DNA from: Thalassia testudinum
Taxonomy: Eukaryota; Streptophyta; Magnoliopsida; Alismatales; Hydrocharitaceae
Assembly: GCA_037157565.1 (NCBI GenBank)
Contig: JAZHRO010000063.1
Location: 87,448,001 to 87,512,000, forward strand
Length of the DNA stretch: 64,000 bases
Direction: 5' to 3'
Positions 1 through 11,452 of the stretch are shown piece by piece. The position numbers and the translations under genes were made by a program. Positions within the stretch are counted from its first letter, which is position 1. Each line of letters opens with the position of its first letter. Below the pieces are notes generated by a model. It saw nothing but the letters and a program-made list of their open reading frames with translations, was not told the origin of the DNA and searched no databases.

Positions 1-1984
1 CTTCTGAGCTCATTAAATGCTTCTCAGATCTTTTCTAACAGACTTCTCCAACTCCACCGGAGTTGGGGAAGATGAAGTTCAAATCTATAACTCCAGTGGT
101 TAAATCCTCAAACAAATTTCTTTAAAACAGTTAGTAATCCTTATTATACTATTCTGGAGCCACCCAACAAGTTCTAGAGGCTGTAACACAATAATGGCTC
201 GCCGGAGCTCGCCGGAGCTCCGGTGAGTCCATAAAATGGCAAAAAGTACGTACTGATTAATAAAACTAACTATTTTTTATTCAAAAAGCATCTTGAGGTT
301 ACAAGGAACCTCAGTATCACATTTAATTCCTCATTTGTTCATTAAAATGTAAGATTTGACAGTAAGTTTGTTTTCTTAAAAGATTTGAGTGGTTAAAGCT
401 CAGGACTTGTTTAACCACTTGATTGAGAGGTTAAATCAAGTCAATAGATGTTATTATTCATAAATATATATTTAATTTATAGTTTGAACTATTCCTGAGC
501 CACCATGGACAGCGAGCTCAAGAACTAAATTAAATTTGGGCGTTTAATTATAGATGATAATAATAGGTATTATAATGTCGATTAGGGTTCATTAGTGGTG
601 ATAGGTGATGAAAGAACCCAATGAAGGTGAAATTAAATCAACTACTGTCACCATAGACAGTGATAGTAGTCGGTGAAGGTGAGATTTGAATTAGGCGTTT
701 AGGTGATTTAATTAATGATTAAATGATTTAGAAGTGAACATGGAAGATACAGAAAGGTGTACAGTGAGTAAAAAGAAAAAATTAAAGCTCTGGCGAGCTC
801 AAGGAACTCGTTGGAGTCGGAGGAGATGAAACTAAAATCTAACATTACTCTAATCTAACTAACTAAACTAACTAACTAAGCTAGCCTACTCCTACTCCTA
901 CTCCTAGTCTACTGTTACCTGGACGAAGGGGTCAATAGGGTTCCGCCGAAGGTTCATAGCAGACGACGAAATCAGAGGGTGGAAGAAAGATCTCCGGCGG
1001 GCGGATTTGAGGTGGAGCAGAGGAATCCTAGGGTCGGCGCCTGTGTCAGAGGTGTGGAAGACTATGGCGGATCTCCTCGACTACTTAAGATGGACGAAGG
1101 AAGTCGGAAAATGGAATGGGAAGTCGCCCGAGTTTTGGACGAATAGCCTATCGAAGTCGGCTACAGTGTTAGAAGAGGGAAGGGGGCAAACTTGAATAAA
1201 ATCAGAGGTGTGAGGGGGTATTTATAGTAGTTTGCGGTGAAGAGAGTGGCGGGGTCTGGTCGAAGAAGGAGCTCGAGGAGCTTAACCTCCGTCATCGTCT
1301 CCGATAACGGTGAGGTTATCACCCACTGAAAAATAGGATTCTCGGTTAATCCAGACCGATGGATGAAGTGAAGGTGGTGAGCGCAAGCTGCAATACCTTG
1401 GACAAAGAGGAATGATGTCGGCAGGGCGGTGATCGTGCGGTGGGGTGACTCTCTGCCGCCAATCGTTCATTTGGCTGGAGAAGAAGAAGAAGGACTTAGA
1501 AGTAATAAAAATTAAGGACCTATGTGAGAAATAAGAACCTGACTGTAATGAAAAGTAAGGACTAAAATGTAAACCCAGGTTTTGAAGGTTTATTTTAATT
1601 TAGATCTTTTTCAACTTTTTATATATGTTAGTAAATAAGGTAAATATTATGTTTACACCTTTAATGTACATTTTTGACATTTCTAGGTTAATTTATTAGA
1701 TTAAGTAAAATTACTTAAGTTATTGCATACTTAGCTATACATTATATTTAAGTTACTTATCTTATTAATTAAGGAAATGATTAATAAGATTTCGAGTCCA
1801 ATTATTATCTAAATTATTAATAATGTTAATTGGATGATAAAATGTCATTTTTAACTTATTTTAAGGTCCTTAACTAAATATCCCTTATTCTATAATTAAC
1901 CCTTATATGTTCATAACCTTAGCTAATTAACTAGGAAGACTAGTTAATTAGGGGTAATAAGAGATCATGATGAGTGTCTCATCA
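1..1984 (-). mobile_element. Family C LTR (C1), truncated by window start
   Basis: Reverse-complement copy of the LTRs at 52833 and 62447: the right edge reads, on the minus strand, TGATGAGACACTCATCATG and the similarity continues through the TATA box, a (TAGGAG)n-type short repeat near 890-905 and the AT-rich U5-side sequence. Its right flank is the RT coding region of element D with no polypurine tract, so this edge is the outer 5' end of a minus-strand element: a 5' LTR whose body lies left of the window, or a solo LTR. Insertion point is directly after the RT motif FAFRR of D. Short ORFs inside are not convincing genes. Confidence 0.85.
1219..1227 (-). promoter_or_regulatory. TATA box of C1 LTR
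   Basis: CTATAAATA followed by CCCCC on the minus strand, about 760 bp from the LTR 5' edge. The same motif is at the same place in the LTRs at 53599 and 63216, which supports it as the pol II promoter of the family. Confidence 0.6.
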
Positions 1985-3429
1985 ATACGCCTGAATGCAA
2001 AGGTGCCATACGGACTAGTGAAAGTTGTCTTATCCTGATCATCAGGGAAGACTGCAGCCTGGTTGTACCCAGAATAGCCATCTAAAAAGCAAAAATACTT
2101 GTTCCCTGCCAATCTTTCAAGGATCTGATCAATAAAGGGCAAGGGAAAGTGATCCTTCTGGGTAGTGGTGTTCATCTTGTGGTAGTCAATGTAGACCCTC
2201 TAACCTGTTGAGGGTCTGGTCACCACTTGTTCACCATGGTCATTTGTTTCAACCGTGAAGCCTGCCTTCTTTGGCACCACATGTATTGGACTAACCCATT
2301 TGCTATCTACGATGGGATAAATGATCCCAGCATCCAACCACTTTAGAATCTCCTTTTTAACCACTTCTCTCATCTTGGGGTTAAGACGTCTCTACATGTC
2401 TTGAAAGGGTTTGATGGAATCATCAGTATAAATGTGATGCATACAGAGTATAGAGTCTATACCCTTAATGTCAGCAATCGTCCAAGCTATGGCTTCCTTG
2501 TGCCTTGATAAGCAGTCTAACAAGGCTCTCTCTTGCACTTCAGATAGTGTAGATGAGATGATTACAGGGAGAGTATCATTTGGCCCAAGGAATACATACT
2601 TGAGAGAATCAGGGAGGGGTTTCAATTCAAGGCCGGGGGCTCGTATGGTTGAGGGTTTCATAATAGAAGTCCCCATCTCAGGTAGCAGATCTACCTTAGG
2701 CAGACATGATGGGGAAAGAGACTCAGTAGAAACTCCAAGCAATTCCTCAAGTTTTAGCACATCCCCTTCAAATTTCTCTAAGAGATGGGAATGCTCATTT
2801 AACATGACATGCTGAAGGGGGTCATCACATAAAATTGCAGGAGTTCTCTCTTCAATCAGATCATCTACCACCTCAACTTGGGAACAATCCTCAAATCCAA
2901 CTTGTTTATAAGCATCGAACACATTCAGCCAAATTTTCCTATTCCCAAAGCCCATTTTTAACACCCCAGTGTGACAATTAATTGAAGCATTAGAAGTCAC
3001 AAGAAAAGGGCAGCCCAAGATGATGGAAGGCTTGGTTGGTTTGTTGGTAGGGTCAGTGTCTAGAACTAGAAAGTCAACAGGGAAAAGGAAATCCTCCACT
3101 CTCATGAGGACATCTTCCAACAGGCCCCGTGCTGTCTTCAAAGAACGGTCTGCAACTTGGAGGATTAAAGGGGAAGGATTCAAATTGCCTACATAGCTCG
3201 GAAGGATGTTCACCCCCGCACCCAGAGCAAGCAGAGCCTCATCTATTTGTATGTTGCCAACGACCATTGAGATGTATGCGGCTCCTGGGTCCTTAACTTT
3301 CGGGGGTGTCCCATGTTGTATAATTGAGCTAACAGAATCAGGCAAGACAACCTTTGATTGGACCTGTTTCCTTGATTGCCGTTTTTTCGTGCACAGATCC
3401 TTAAGAAAGTGGGCATAGGACGGAATCTA
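1985..3429 (-). pseudogene. D protease and N-terminal reverse transcriptase (broken)
   Basis: One frame is open from about 3426 to 2392 and covers the end of gag (SYAHFLKDLCTKKR) and the retropepsin-like protease, with flap-distal motif ILGCPFLVTSNASIN and the active-site region LLALGAGVNILP. In Athila-type proteases this site reads DLGA; here the catalytic Asp is Ala (codon GCT near 3213). The linker SRHKEAIAWTIADIKGI leads into RT: KEILKWLDAGIIYPI, then VYIDYHKMN, DHFPLPFIDQ, YCFLDGYSGYNQ and TSPYGTFAFRR. Stops sit at the start of RT (about 2392) and just before VYIDYHKMN (about 2200), both of CAG/TGG to TAG type. RT is cut at 1985 by the C1 LTR before the catalytic YxDD box. Function when intact: polyprotein cleavage and reverse transcription in the virus-like particle. 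Confidence 0.85.
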
Positions 3430-5154
3430 CCTGATAGCTTCAAGCAAGGGCAGATTAATTTGCACTTGTTTGAAAGTCTCCATTATTTCATCCATCCTAT
3501 CTTTGGCTCCAGATGAGCTAGAAAAAGTCTTCCCAGAGTCAGATAAGTGCTATGGAAAGGGCACTCTCAGTCTCTGGGTGGAAGGGTTGTCATGTCATGT
3601 AAGAGGGGGAATGGGGACAACCTTTTTTGGTGAGGTGATTTCAAGAGGAGAAGAGTTGGGCTGCTCCTCTCCAGTGAGGTTGAAAGTCAGAGTGGATGGT
3701 TTTCCAAAAGGTGGGACTATATGAGCATTAGGTTTGGAAATTTCTTTCCCACTCTTCAGAATAGTCATCGCCTGGGCTTGCTCCCTAAACATAACCCCTT
3801 TCCCTTTAGGGTTCTCCTCAGATGAACTGGGAAGCTTCCCAGTCTCTCTTTTACTCATGGCCTCAACAAGGTGTCCAATTTGTGATTTCATCTCATCGAT
3901 TGCCTTGTCATGAGATTGGATGATCATACATCGATTCTCCTACATGGCTTTAAGCATAGCTTTAAGCTCATCCATCTCAAAAGTCTTGGATGGTTGGGAA
4001 GTCATAGGAGGTTGATTTTACTGTTGAGTCTGAAAGGGTTGGGGTCAGTAATTCCCTGAATTAGAGACATTCCCCTGTCTCCATAAAAAATTGGGGTGGT
4101 TCCTCCATCCCTCATTATAAGTGTTTGAAAATGGGTCATTACGAGGTCTGGGTCGGAACCCTTGGGAGGCATTCAAGTTCGCCTATACAAGTTTAAGGAA
4201 TTGGGAGGCCAAATGACAATCCACAGTAGCGTGCGTATTGCCATTACAAATGGAGCATTCAGAAGCTTGGGAAGCAAAGGCATTTGACGTGAGTTGGCTA
4301 GGGTTTTTCATAAGCCTTTCCATGTTTTGGTTCAATAATTGAATCTAAAAGGCCAAATTCTGGGTATCCCTAGCCTCATTTGCCTCCATCTTTCTCTACA
4401 TAAGAGTTTGTTTTCTATCCAAATAGGCAGAATTAAGATGGATAGAATTCTCGCTCAAAGTTTCAACAAGATCCCAAGCCTTATCTTCAGTTTTTGTGAG
4501 AAAGGTTCCTGCATAGGCACCATCCATTGTTTGCCTGTGCTTGTCATTTAATCCATTGTAGAACCTTTCTACAAGCTGCCATCTTGGCACTTGATGATGG
4601 GGACATAAGCGTAACAAATCTTTGAAGCGTTCCCATGCATCATGAAATTGTTCTCCATCTTGTTGAGAAAAACCTATGATTTCCCTCCTGTAGTGATTAG
4701 TCTTGCTCATGGGGAAGTATTTTTTCAAAAATTCTCCCTTTAAGGCTTCCCAAGTATCCACTCTACCATCTAGAGTGTGATACCAATGCTTCGCCTTATC
4801 TTTGAGGGAGAAAGGAAAGAGGGTTCGCATTTGGGCGTCATCAGTAACACCCTGCAATCTCACTGTGGAACAGACCTCGATGAATTCCTCCAAATGCCTG
4901 TAGGGGTCCTCCCTAGAAGTACCATAGAATGAGGGCAACAAAGATATGGTACTACTCTTGATTTCATATGGATTATCCCCCGTAGGTCTTCGAAGTGTAT
5001 GGCCATGTTGATTGATAGGGATAAAATAATCTCTCAAAGATCGTTGGTTTTCCACAATTCCATTCATTCTTTCCTCGACCATCTCTTTTCTCTCTTGGTT
5101 GGCTCTCCTAAGGATCCTCTCAGGTTCTGAATTAAACACAAGTTGTCTCCTCAA
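3430..5154 (-). pseudogene. D gag (capsid/nucleocapsid), broken
   Basis: The first 252 codons (5154-4396) are open and form the retrotransposon gag capsid domain: FSLKDKAKHWYHTL, WEALKGEFLKKYFP, FHDAWERFKDLLRLCPHH and PRWQLVERFYNGL. After several stops the frame continues with a CCHC zinc knuckle near 4216-4260 (C-SI-C-NGNT-H-ATVD-C), the Athila-like motif NTYNEGWRNHPNF near 4080-4130, a coiled-coil-like stretch with KSQIGHLVEAM (3927-3850) and a Pro/Ser-rich tail. Gag builds the cytoplasmic particle and binds genomic RNA. It is continuous with the protease downstream, as in single gag-pro-pol polyproteins. I count at least five stop codons, so no full product is possible. Confidence 0.85.
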
Positions 5155-6447
5155 AGATCACCTACCAAGCATACACAAACGTACACAATTCCAAAGGACT
5201 TTTATGTCTTTAATCAATTAAGGCCTTTGAGATTTAAATCCAGCTGTAGATGACAATACAAATTGCCCAAACAATTATGTGCCTATTGTCAACCTACAAA
5301 ATGCCTTATTGAAGACCTAATTGGAACTTAGGTACTTTGCCCTAAAGTTCAAATGGTGAAGTACTCCAAGGATGGAAGATCAATGGATGCAAGTAGGTCT
5401 AAGCCTTCCTTTGAAGTTGTGCTTTTGCGGTGCTTCTTAACTACCCTCAAAAATCCGTGACAGGGTATCCCCCTCCTTGGAGTTACAAAACCTTTAAGCT
5501 TAAGTTTCAAGCACTTTGGTATCCAATGATAGGAGAGTTCTTTCCTAACAGCTCAAAAACCTAGGAGTGTCTAAATCCGTGCTTTGGTGTAAAGAAGTAT
5601 GCATACACCGTAAAAGGTTGATTTTTTGAACCGCATCACAATGTCTCAAATCAATTCCTTGGGTTTTATATGTTCCTCCTTTGATTAATCCTCTTTCCAG
5701 AAAATGTGACCACTTGTTAATTCTTTTCAAGACAAATTATGTGGTCTTCGAATTAAGTCCAAATGCAATGCATGATCAAGAATAGGATGCAAAGTAAGAG
5801 AATGAGTACCTTGCTTCCAGCAATCAACGATGCGAGAATGCACGTAATGCAAAGAAATAAATCTAGAGGCTGCTCATACAGACCTAAATGGTTCGTCCTA
5901 GGGGCAGGTAGCTTCTAGCAGGTAGCTCATTTCTTTTTCTTTTTTACCTACTTGTGCACAAACAAGTAGAGGATAAACAACCCACACAAGAAAACCTAGA
6001 TCTAAAGAAAAGAGGAAATAGACTCCCAAAAACTACCCAACATGGGCCTAAAACAAAATCGAGGAACAAACCCCTAAAAATATACCCCAGAACAAGAGTC
6101 TCAAACCAAATGTAAGTGCAAGAAAATAAAGAAAAGTAAAGTTCTAAAACCTAAATTCTATCTACTTGACAAATTGACAGAGATGAAAATGATCACTCTA
6201 GATGTCCTCTTCACAATTGATGACAACAAAGTTCACCAATGTTCAAGCTCTTCCTCGTAAATGTGAAACTCTATTCCTCTTCTAAAGTGGTGGAAACAAG
6301 GTCCACCACGGCGTTTCTGACGTCGATGCGACAATTTGTGTGTAATATGTGTACCTCGCACCAAATCAGATAAAACAGGTTAAATATGCCTCAATTAAAA
6401 ATCAATTTGAACAAATGAATAATTGCAAATTAATTAAGCCTGTTACA
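5155..6447 (-). other. D leader between PBS and gag
   Basis: No gene, but clearly homologous to the leaders of A1 (40425-41656) and A2 (48337-49634). It keeps part of the 110-codon upstream ORF found there, around 5345-5480, with wording such as CHGFLRVVKKHRKSTTSKEG. This shared leader is the strongest link between autonomous D and the non-autonomous A elements. Confidence 0.7.
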
Positions 6448-6465
6448 TCCCCAGCAACGGTGCCA
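6448..6465 (-). other. Primer-binding site of D (tRNA-Asp)
   Basis: Minus strand TGGCACCGTTGCTGGGGA, two mismatches from the exact complement of the plant tRNA-Asp 3' end. It starts two bases after the LTR end (...TCA). It primes minus-strand DNA synthesis. Confidence 0.85.
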
Positions 6466-6467
6466 TT

Positions 6468-8293
6468 TGACGAGATGATTTTCCGAAATTGGATTAAGTT
6501 TCACAAATGAAATAACGTGTTGTTGTAGTATGTAAGTGGTGGAAAAATCGACTAATCAACAATTAAAATAACCACTCAATTAGGAGCAGGTCATATCCAC
6601 AAGGAGGCAATGGCCTATTTAAACTCGCCACGGTGAAAAACCAATGCTCGCTATTAATTTCATTAAGAAATCAAGCCAAAATCACTTTTTAATCAAGATA
6701 AAAAGACTTTAACATGCTGATTTTGCAATTATGCAGAATAAGAGGAAGATGCTCATAAATGTGCCACAATAAAATATCCAATAAATTAAAAATCAACTTC
6801 CACAATGGCATTCACATGTAATTATTAATGGGGATGAAAATAGTGGATTAATTCTCTCACTTCATTGCGCATAGAGGAGACCTCGACCGAAAGCGTGAAT
6901 CTCACCAGAGGTCGAGTGGGTTGAGGGCTACTCGACGGTGGTGGCAGCTTGGCGAATGGCGGCCGGAGATGGAGGCGGCTAGGAGGAGATGGTAGTGAGT
7001 ACGCTGGGCGACTCTTGCTATTGTTGCTGGTGAGGGAACTCGAGGGCTGCTGGCCACAAGTGCTGCTAGAGGCGTGCAGCTGCTAAGGCGCGCAGGCCAT
7101 GCGGCGAGGGCACGTGCAGGCAAAGCTACTACGTGCAGGGGGTGTAGTGTGGAAGCACACAAGGCAAGGGGGCTGTTGCGCGTTGGAGGTGCACTAGAGG
7201 TCGGCGAGGGCACTGAAGGGGCAGGCACGTGGAGCTGCTGGCGGGGTGCTGGAGGCAACACGTGCACGTGGAAGAGAAGGCGTGCCTACTGGGTGCTAAA
7301 GGGCATGCAGGCCAGTGTCCGGGCACTGGAGGGGCGAGCGTACGGTGCTGAGTAGCTGCTGCTACTGCTGAAGGTGCGTAGGTGCACGCGGGGAGGTGCT
7401 GGAAACTATGGTGTGCGGGCAATGGTTGCAGCAGCTACTGCTGCACACTACAGGTGTGCTGGCCAAAGGCGCACTGGCCACACCGGTGCGTGGTGGGCTC
7501 GACCACAAGTGGCAGCTGCTACTGGTGTGAATGATGAGGGGTTTTGTTGAAGTGGAGGGGAAACAAAACAACAAGAAATAAAAAGAAGACGGAAGAAGAT
7601 ATGGGAGTTTAGACGTCTGGGATAATTCCCAGACATCTTAACTAGCACAAGGATGAGGAACAGATGGTGGTTGATGGCAGTGGTTGCTGGAAGTGGTTGC
7701 TACCCTCAGGCACACTCTCACAATGATGCACAAGCCACAGATGGCATGGCGGTCTGTCACCCCGCCTGCCTGCGGTGGAGTGGTCTTGTGCTCACGGAAG
7801 GAGGTCGGTGGTGTGGAATGAAGAGGCTCTAGGCTCTGCACAGTGGTGGGTCAAAATGGTGGTGCCCTCCCTTTTGATGATGAGGCTATCTTCTTTTATG
7901 CTACAGGAGGAGGCACACAGGTGGACGATGAAGCGACGATATCGTGGGGTGCAGAGATCCACAATTGTCATTGTGCATTTAGCTCCCACACTCTCCTGCA
8001 TGCAGCCGTTGGAGAAGAAACAAATAAAGAAAAGAAATAAGGGTTATTTAAGTGTAAACCCTTGAAAGAAATGTGAAATAAAATAATGCATGTAATGCAA
8101 CCTAAAAGATTAACTATTCTATTGCATGCTATTCTAAATGAATTCTAAGTCTGAATGCAATGCATGAAATATGTAAATAAATGAATACCTAGACTAATCT
8201 ATTTACATCTTATTGTATGCAATTTATATGCCAATATTAATCTAATTCCTAGGCATTTAAGTAAGTAATTAGCCCACAAATATGGGCTCATCA
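6468..8293 (-). repeat. D 5' LTR
   Basis: Minus-strand LTR of 1826 bp starting TGATGAGCCCATATTTG and ending in TCA. The first about 250 bases match the A1 and A2 LTRs; a TATA-like element (TTAAATAA) follows about 250 bases in. The GC-rich middle (about 6880-8020) differs from both A1 and A2, while the AT-rich end matches again. The many ORFs in the GC-rich part on both strands are compositional. Confidence 0.85.
7611..7638. repeat. 28-bp palindrome in D LTR
   Basis: Near-palindrome with outer GACGTC-type ends and the core TCTGGGATAATTCCCAGA. A cognate, more perfect palindrome lies in both A1 LTRs (39328 and 45432), although the sequence around it has diverged. Confidence 0.6.
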
Positions 8294-10037
8294 GACAGCC
8301 CCTTTTGAGATCATGACCGATGCTTCTGATTACGCGGTCGGGGCTGTTTTGGGTCAAAAGATTGATAGGAAGGCCTCTGTCATCTACTACACTAGTAAAA
8401 CTCTGGACGAGGCCTAGAGGAACTACACTATTACTGAGAAGGAATTACTAGCTGTAGTGTTTGATTTGGAGAAATTTAGGGCTTATCTCTTATGGTCTCA
8501 TGTCATCATATATACCGACCACTCATCCTTGAGACATCTCTTGGCCAAAAAGGATGCCAAACCCCAGCTTATTCATTGGATTCTTCTGCTTCAAGAATTT
8601 GATCTTGAAATCAAGGATAAATCTAGGGTACAGAATGTGGTGGCGAACCATCTGTCAATACTTCTGAGTGATTCTTCTCATCCGGACATTCCGATTGCTG
8701 ACACTTTTTCGGACAAGACCATCCTTATAGTTTCAAGTGTCCAAGTCCCATGGTTTGCTGACATCATTAATTATTTGGTCGTTGGTCAAATCCCCCAAGA
8801 TTGGACCAAGCAACAACAAGATAGACTCAAATCTAAGGCCAAATATTACTTCTGGGAGGACCCTGAACTATACCACATCGGCTCTGATCATATTATTCGC
8901 CGATGCGTTCCAGAGAACGAATTCAAGAGTATACTTGAGTTCTACCATGCATCTGCGTGTGGTAGACACTTCTCCGGGAAAAAAGATGGCTGTAAAAATT
9001 TTGCAATCTGGATTTTATTGGCCATCTTTATTCAAGGATGCCCAGGATTTCTCGAGGTCGTGTTCCCGATGCCAGACACTTGGGAGCATAACCAAGAGAG
9101 ATATGATGCCTTTAAACCTGATTCTTCCCATCGAAATCTTCGATGTTTGGGGCATCAACTTCATGGGACTCTTCCTCCCTTCATTTGGACATCAGTGCAT
9201 TCTCGTTGCTGTTGATTACATGTCCAAGTGGTTCGAGGCTATTCCCACCCAAACCAATGACCACAAGGTGGTCATAGATTTCGTCAAGAAGAACATTTTC
9301 AGTCAATTAATGATTCCGAGGGCCATCATTTGCGATGGTGGTACTCATTTCACTAAGCCTAGTTCCACAATTTGCTGGCAAAATACGGGGTTAATCACAG
9401 AATCTCCACACCTTACCATCCCCAAACGAATGGACATGCCGAGATTTCCAATAGAGAGATCAAGAATATTCTGTAGAAAATAGTTCAGCCTGATCGCAAA
9501 GACTGGACTCAAAAGCTTGAGGATGCTCTTTGGGCCTACCGTACGGCATATAAAACGCCCATCAGCATGTCTCCATTTCGTCTGGTGTATGGAAATATGT
9601 GCCATTTACCCGTAGAAATTGAACATAGGGCATTCTAGGCAATCAACCAGTGCAATCTAGATCTGACTTTAGCCAGGAAGACCAGGAAACTCCAACTATC
9701 TGAGTTGGAGGAGCCTAGAAATGATGCATACGAGAATGACAAGATCTACAAGGCTCAGACCAATGCTCTTCATGACCAATTGATTTCCCACAAGAGCTTT
9801 GAGCCGAACCAGAAGGTCTAGCTATTTGATTCTCGACATAAGCTATTTCCCAGTAAACTTAGGTCGAAATGGAACAACCCATTCATTATCGATCAGATAT
9901 TTCCAAATGGAGCTATTTAGATCTCTGACCCGAAGAAGGATAATTCATTCAAAGTCAATGGTCAACATCTGAAACCTATTATTGACCGTACTATTCCAGA
10001 ACCTGTCTTAGACACAGTTGCTCTAGCCAAGTTGTGA
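8294..10037 (+). pseudogene. F1 RNase H and integrase (broken pol)
   Basis: RNase H: MTDASDYAVGAVLGQK, a stop at about 8417, TEKELLAVVFDLEKFRAYL and YTDHSSLRHLL; the last catalytic Asp of the usual VADHLSR is Asn (VANHLS, near 8645). Integrase: zinc-binding His pair (FYH, GRHF) and CSRC; a 1-base frameshift lies in the A run at 8979-8984. Core: FDVWGINFMG, where the first catalytic Asp (GIDFMG) is Asn, then CDGGTHF with the second Asp; another frameshift near 9360; then [16 protein letters not shown] with the Glu. Further stops at about 9481, 9640, 9823 and 9919. The C-terminal GPF-type module ends SKWNNPFIIDQIFPNG and LKPIID. It ends at TGA 10035-10037 with no env-like ORF after it. Integrase inserts the cDNA into the genome; this copy is inactive. 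Confidence 0.88.
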
Positions 10038-10170
10038 CTTCTTTGGCTGGACTTTGCCTAGCTGACGTCATTAAACTCAGCAGTTGTACAGTCTGACTCA
10101 TAGCTGACCCAAGCTTCATATTCAGGTGATATCTTCTGCATTCTACCCTTCCTTTCATGTCTTTTATTTT

Positions 10171-10205
10171 CAATGTGGACATTGCGTGAGCTAGGCATGG
10201 GGGGG
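10171..10205 (+). other. F1 internal hairpin plus polypurine tract
   Basis: Stem CAATG / loop TGGA / stem CATTG at 10171-10184, then nine bases later AGGCATGGGGGGG. It lies 133 bases after the pol stop. The same module occurs in A1, A2, A3, B, C2, E and G. Confidence 0.7.
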
Positions 10206-11414
10206 TGGATTCATTTCTGAATCATTTTGTCAGCTCTATGGAATTTTTGTAAATTCTACCTATTTTCTTATATATACATAAAAAAAATTGAATTAGGAAG
10301 GAATACTTGGACATTAAGACCTTTCAATCTTAGGAAATATTACAGTAGGATCTGAACAGTAAGACCCTTCAGGTCTTTGGGATTAATCAGCCTGGGTATC
10401 CACTAAAATGTGGATTTGTTTTTCAAGTCCTTGCCATCTTGAATTCTATTTTAATTTGATTAAATAAGTTTGGGTGATAAGTACATGACTTATCAACCCA
10501 CCCTCTGATTTGAGGGAACTTTAAGTCTAAACATCTACACACTATTCGTCACTGACTCGTTGTTTGGTGGTTTTAACGTAAATTGGGTAGCTAATGAACC
10601 TTCTAGGGTGATATGGCTGGTAAGTTATCGTGGGTAACAGCCCATAGGTAGGTTGTCTAGAGCCCAGTCACTGGACCACTCTCTTCTTGCTGCCTTTAGG
10701 TAAATCTTAGACTAGGGAAGCCACCTAATTAAAAAGAAAAAGAAAGTCAAAAAGAAAAGAAAAGGAAAGAGAAAAAGGAGAAAAGAAAGGAAAACAAACA
10801 AAATAAATAAGCCACACTTTGCCACACAAGTATGGCTGGCAAGTTGTCAGTGGTAACAGCTCATCGACCGGTTGTCTAGAACCCAACTCAAAAAATGCAC
10901 TAAAAATTCCCAAAACACTTAGGAAGAAGCAGAGAAGTAGAATAAGATGGGGAGATATACACTAGAGTCACCCTTGTGTTGACCCCATAAAAAATAAAAG
11001 TAGGGAGAAAGCTACCGGTAGTAAAGATACACCTTTAGGCAGAACTCTCTTTTTAAGGTCACCTAGGGGCGTAGAAATCCAAAGTCTGTTCTGATTACCC
11101 ATCAACGAGTCTATCACATTCACAAAAAGATGCTTAGAACTTAGGGTTCTCATCAAATCTTGGGTGGGTTGAGTGGCTGTAGAAAGCCACTCTATAACCC
11201 TAAACTGAAAAATCCAAAAAAATTAGAAAAGAAGAAAAAGTGAAAAAGGGATCTTTCTTTGAATAAGGCGAGGGCATGAGGCGGTCTACATTTTGGCAGA
11301 TACCCAAGTGCTATTGTGTCTTTCAAAGTTCAGGTCCTAAGTAAAAATTTCTTAATGTTGAAAATGATTTGTGCCCGAGTAATCCAACCTAATTCTTTTA
11401 TAGATAGCATGTAG
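10206..11414 (+). other. F1 3' noncoding region with a 59-bp direct repeat
   Basis: No coding potential seen. Two direct copies of a 59-base unit starting TATGGCTGG lie at 10612-10670 and 10831-10889 (shared: AAGTT, GGTAACAGC, GGTTGTCTAGA, CCCA). Between them is a purine run (10728-10800, AAAAGAAA-type). Confidence 0.6.
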
Positions 11415-11452
11415 TTTTTGCTAGGGACTAGCAAAATATAGGCATGGGGGTG
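11415..11452 (+). other. F1 3' hairpin plus polypurine tract
   Basis: Perfect inverted repeat TTTTTGCTAG / GGA / CTAGCAAAA, then TATAGGCATGGGGGTG directly before the 3' LTR (TGATGTAC at 11453). The tract primes plus-strand DNA synthesis. Confidence 0.85.

Larger units (their letters stand above)
1985..8293 (-). mobile_element. Element D: decayed autonomous Athila-like LTR retrotransposon, 3' part outside window
   Basis: Minus-strand order from right to left: 5' LTR (8293-6468), tRNA-Asp-type PBS, leader, gag, protease, N-terminal RT, then interruption by the C1 LTR at 1984/1985. Its LTR ends, PBS spacing and leader match those of non-autonomous elements A1 and A2, so D is the gag-pol-bearing member of that family. 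It is itself inserted in the RNase H region of element F1 (junction 8293/8294). Coding parts carry many stops, so it is dead. Confidence 0.85.

Noticed and set aside
2468..2815. Plus-strand ORF of 115 codons
   Set aside because: Antisense shadow of the D protease-RT frame.
6902..7422. Overlapping ORFs on both strands in the D LTR
   Set aside because: Same compositional effect in the GC-rich LTR core; no domain.
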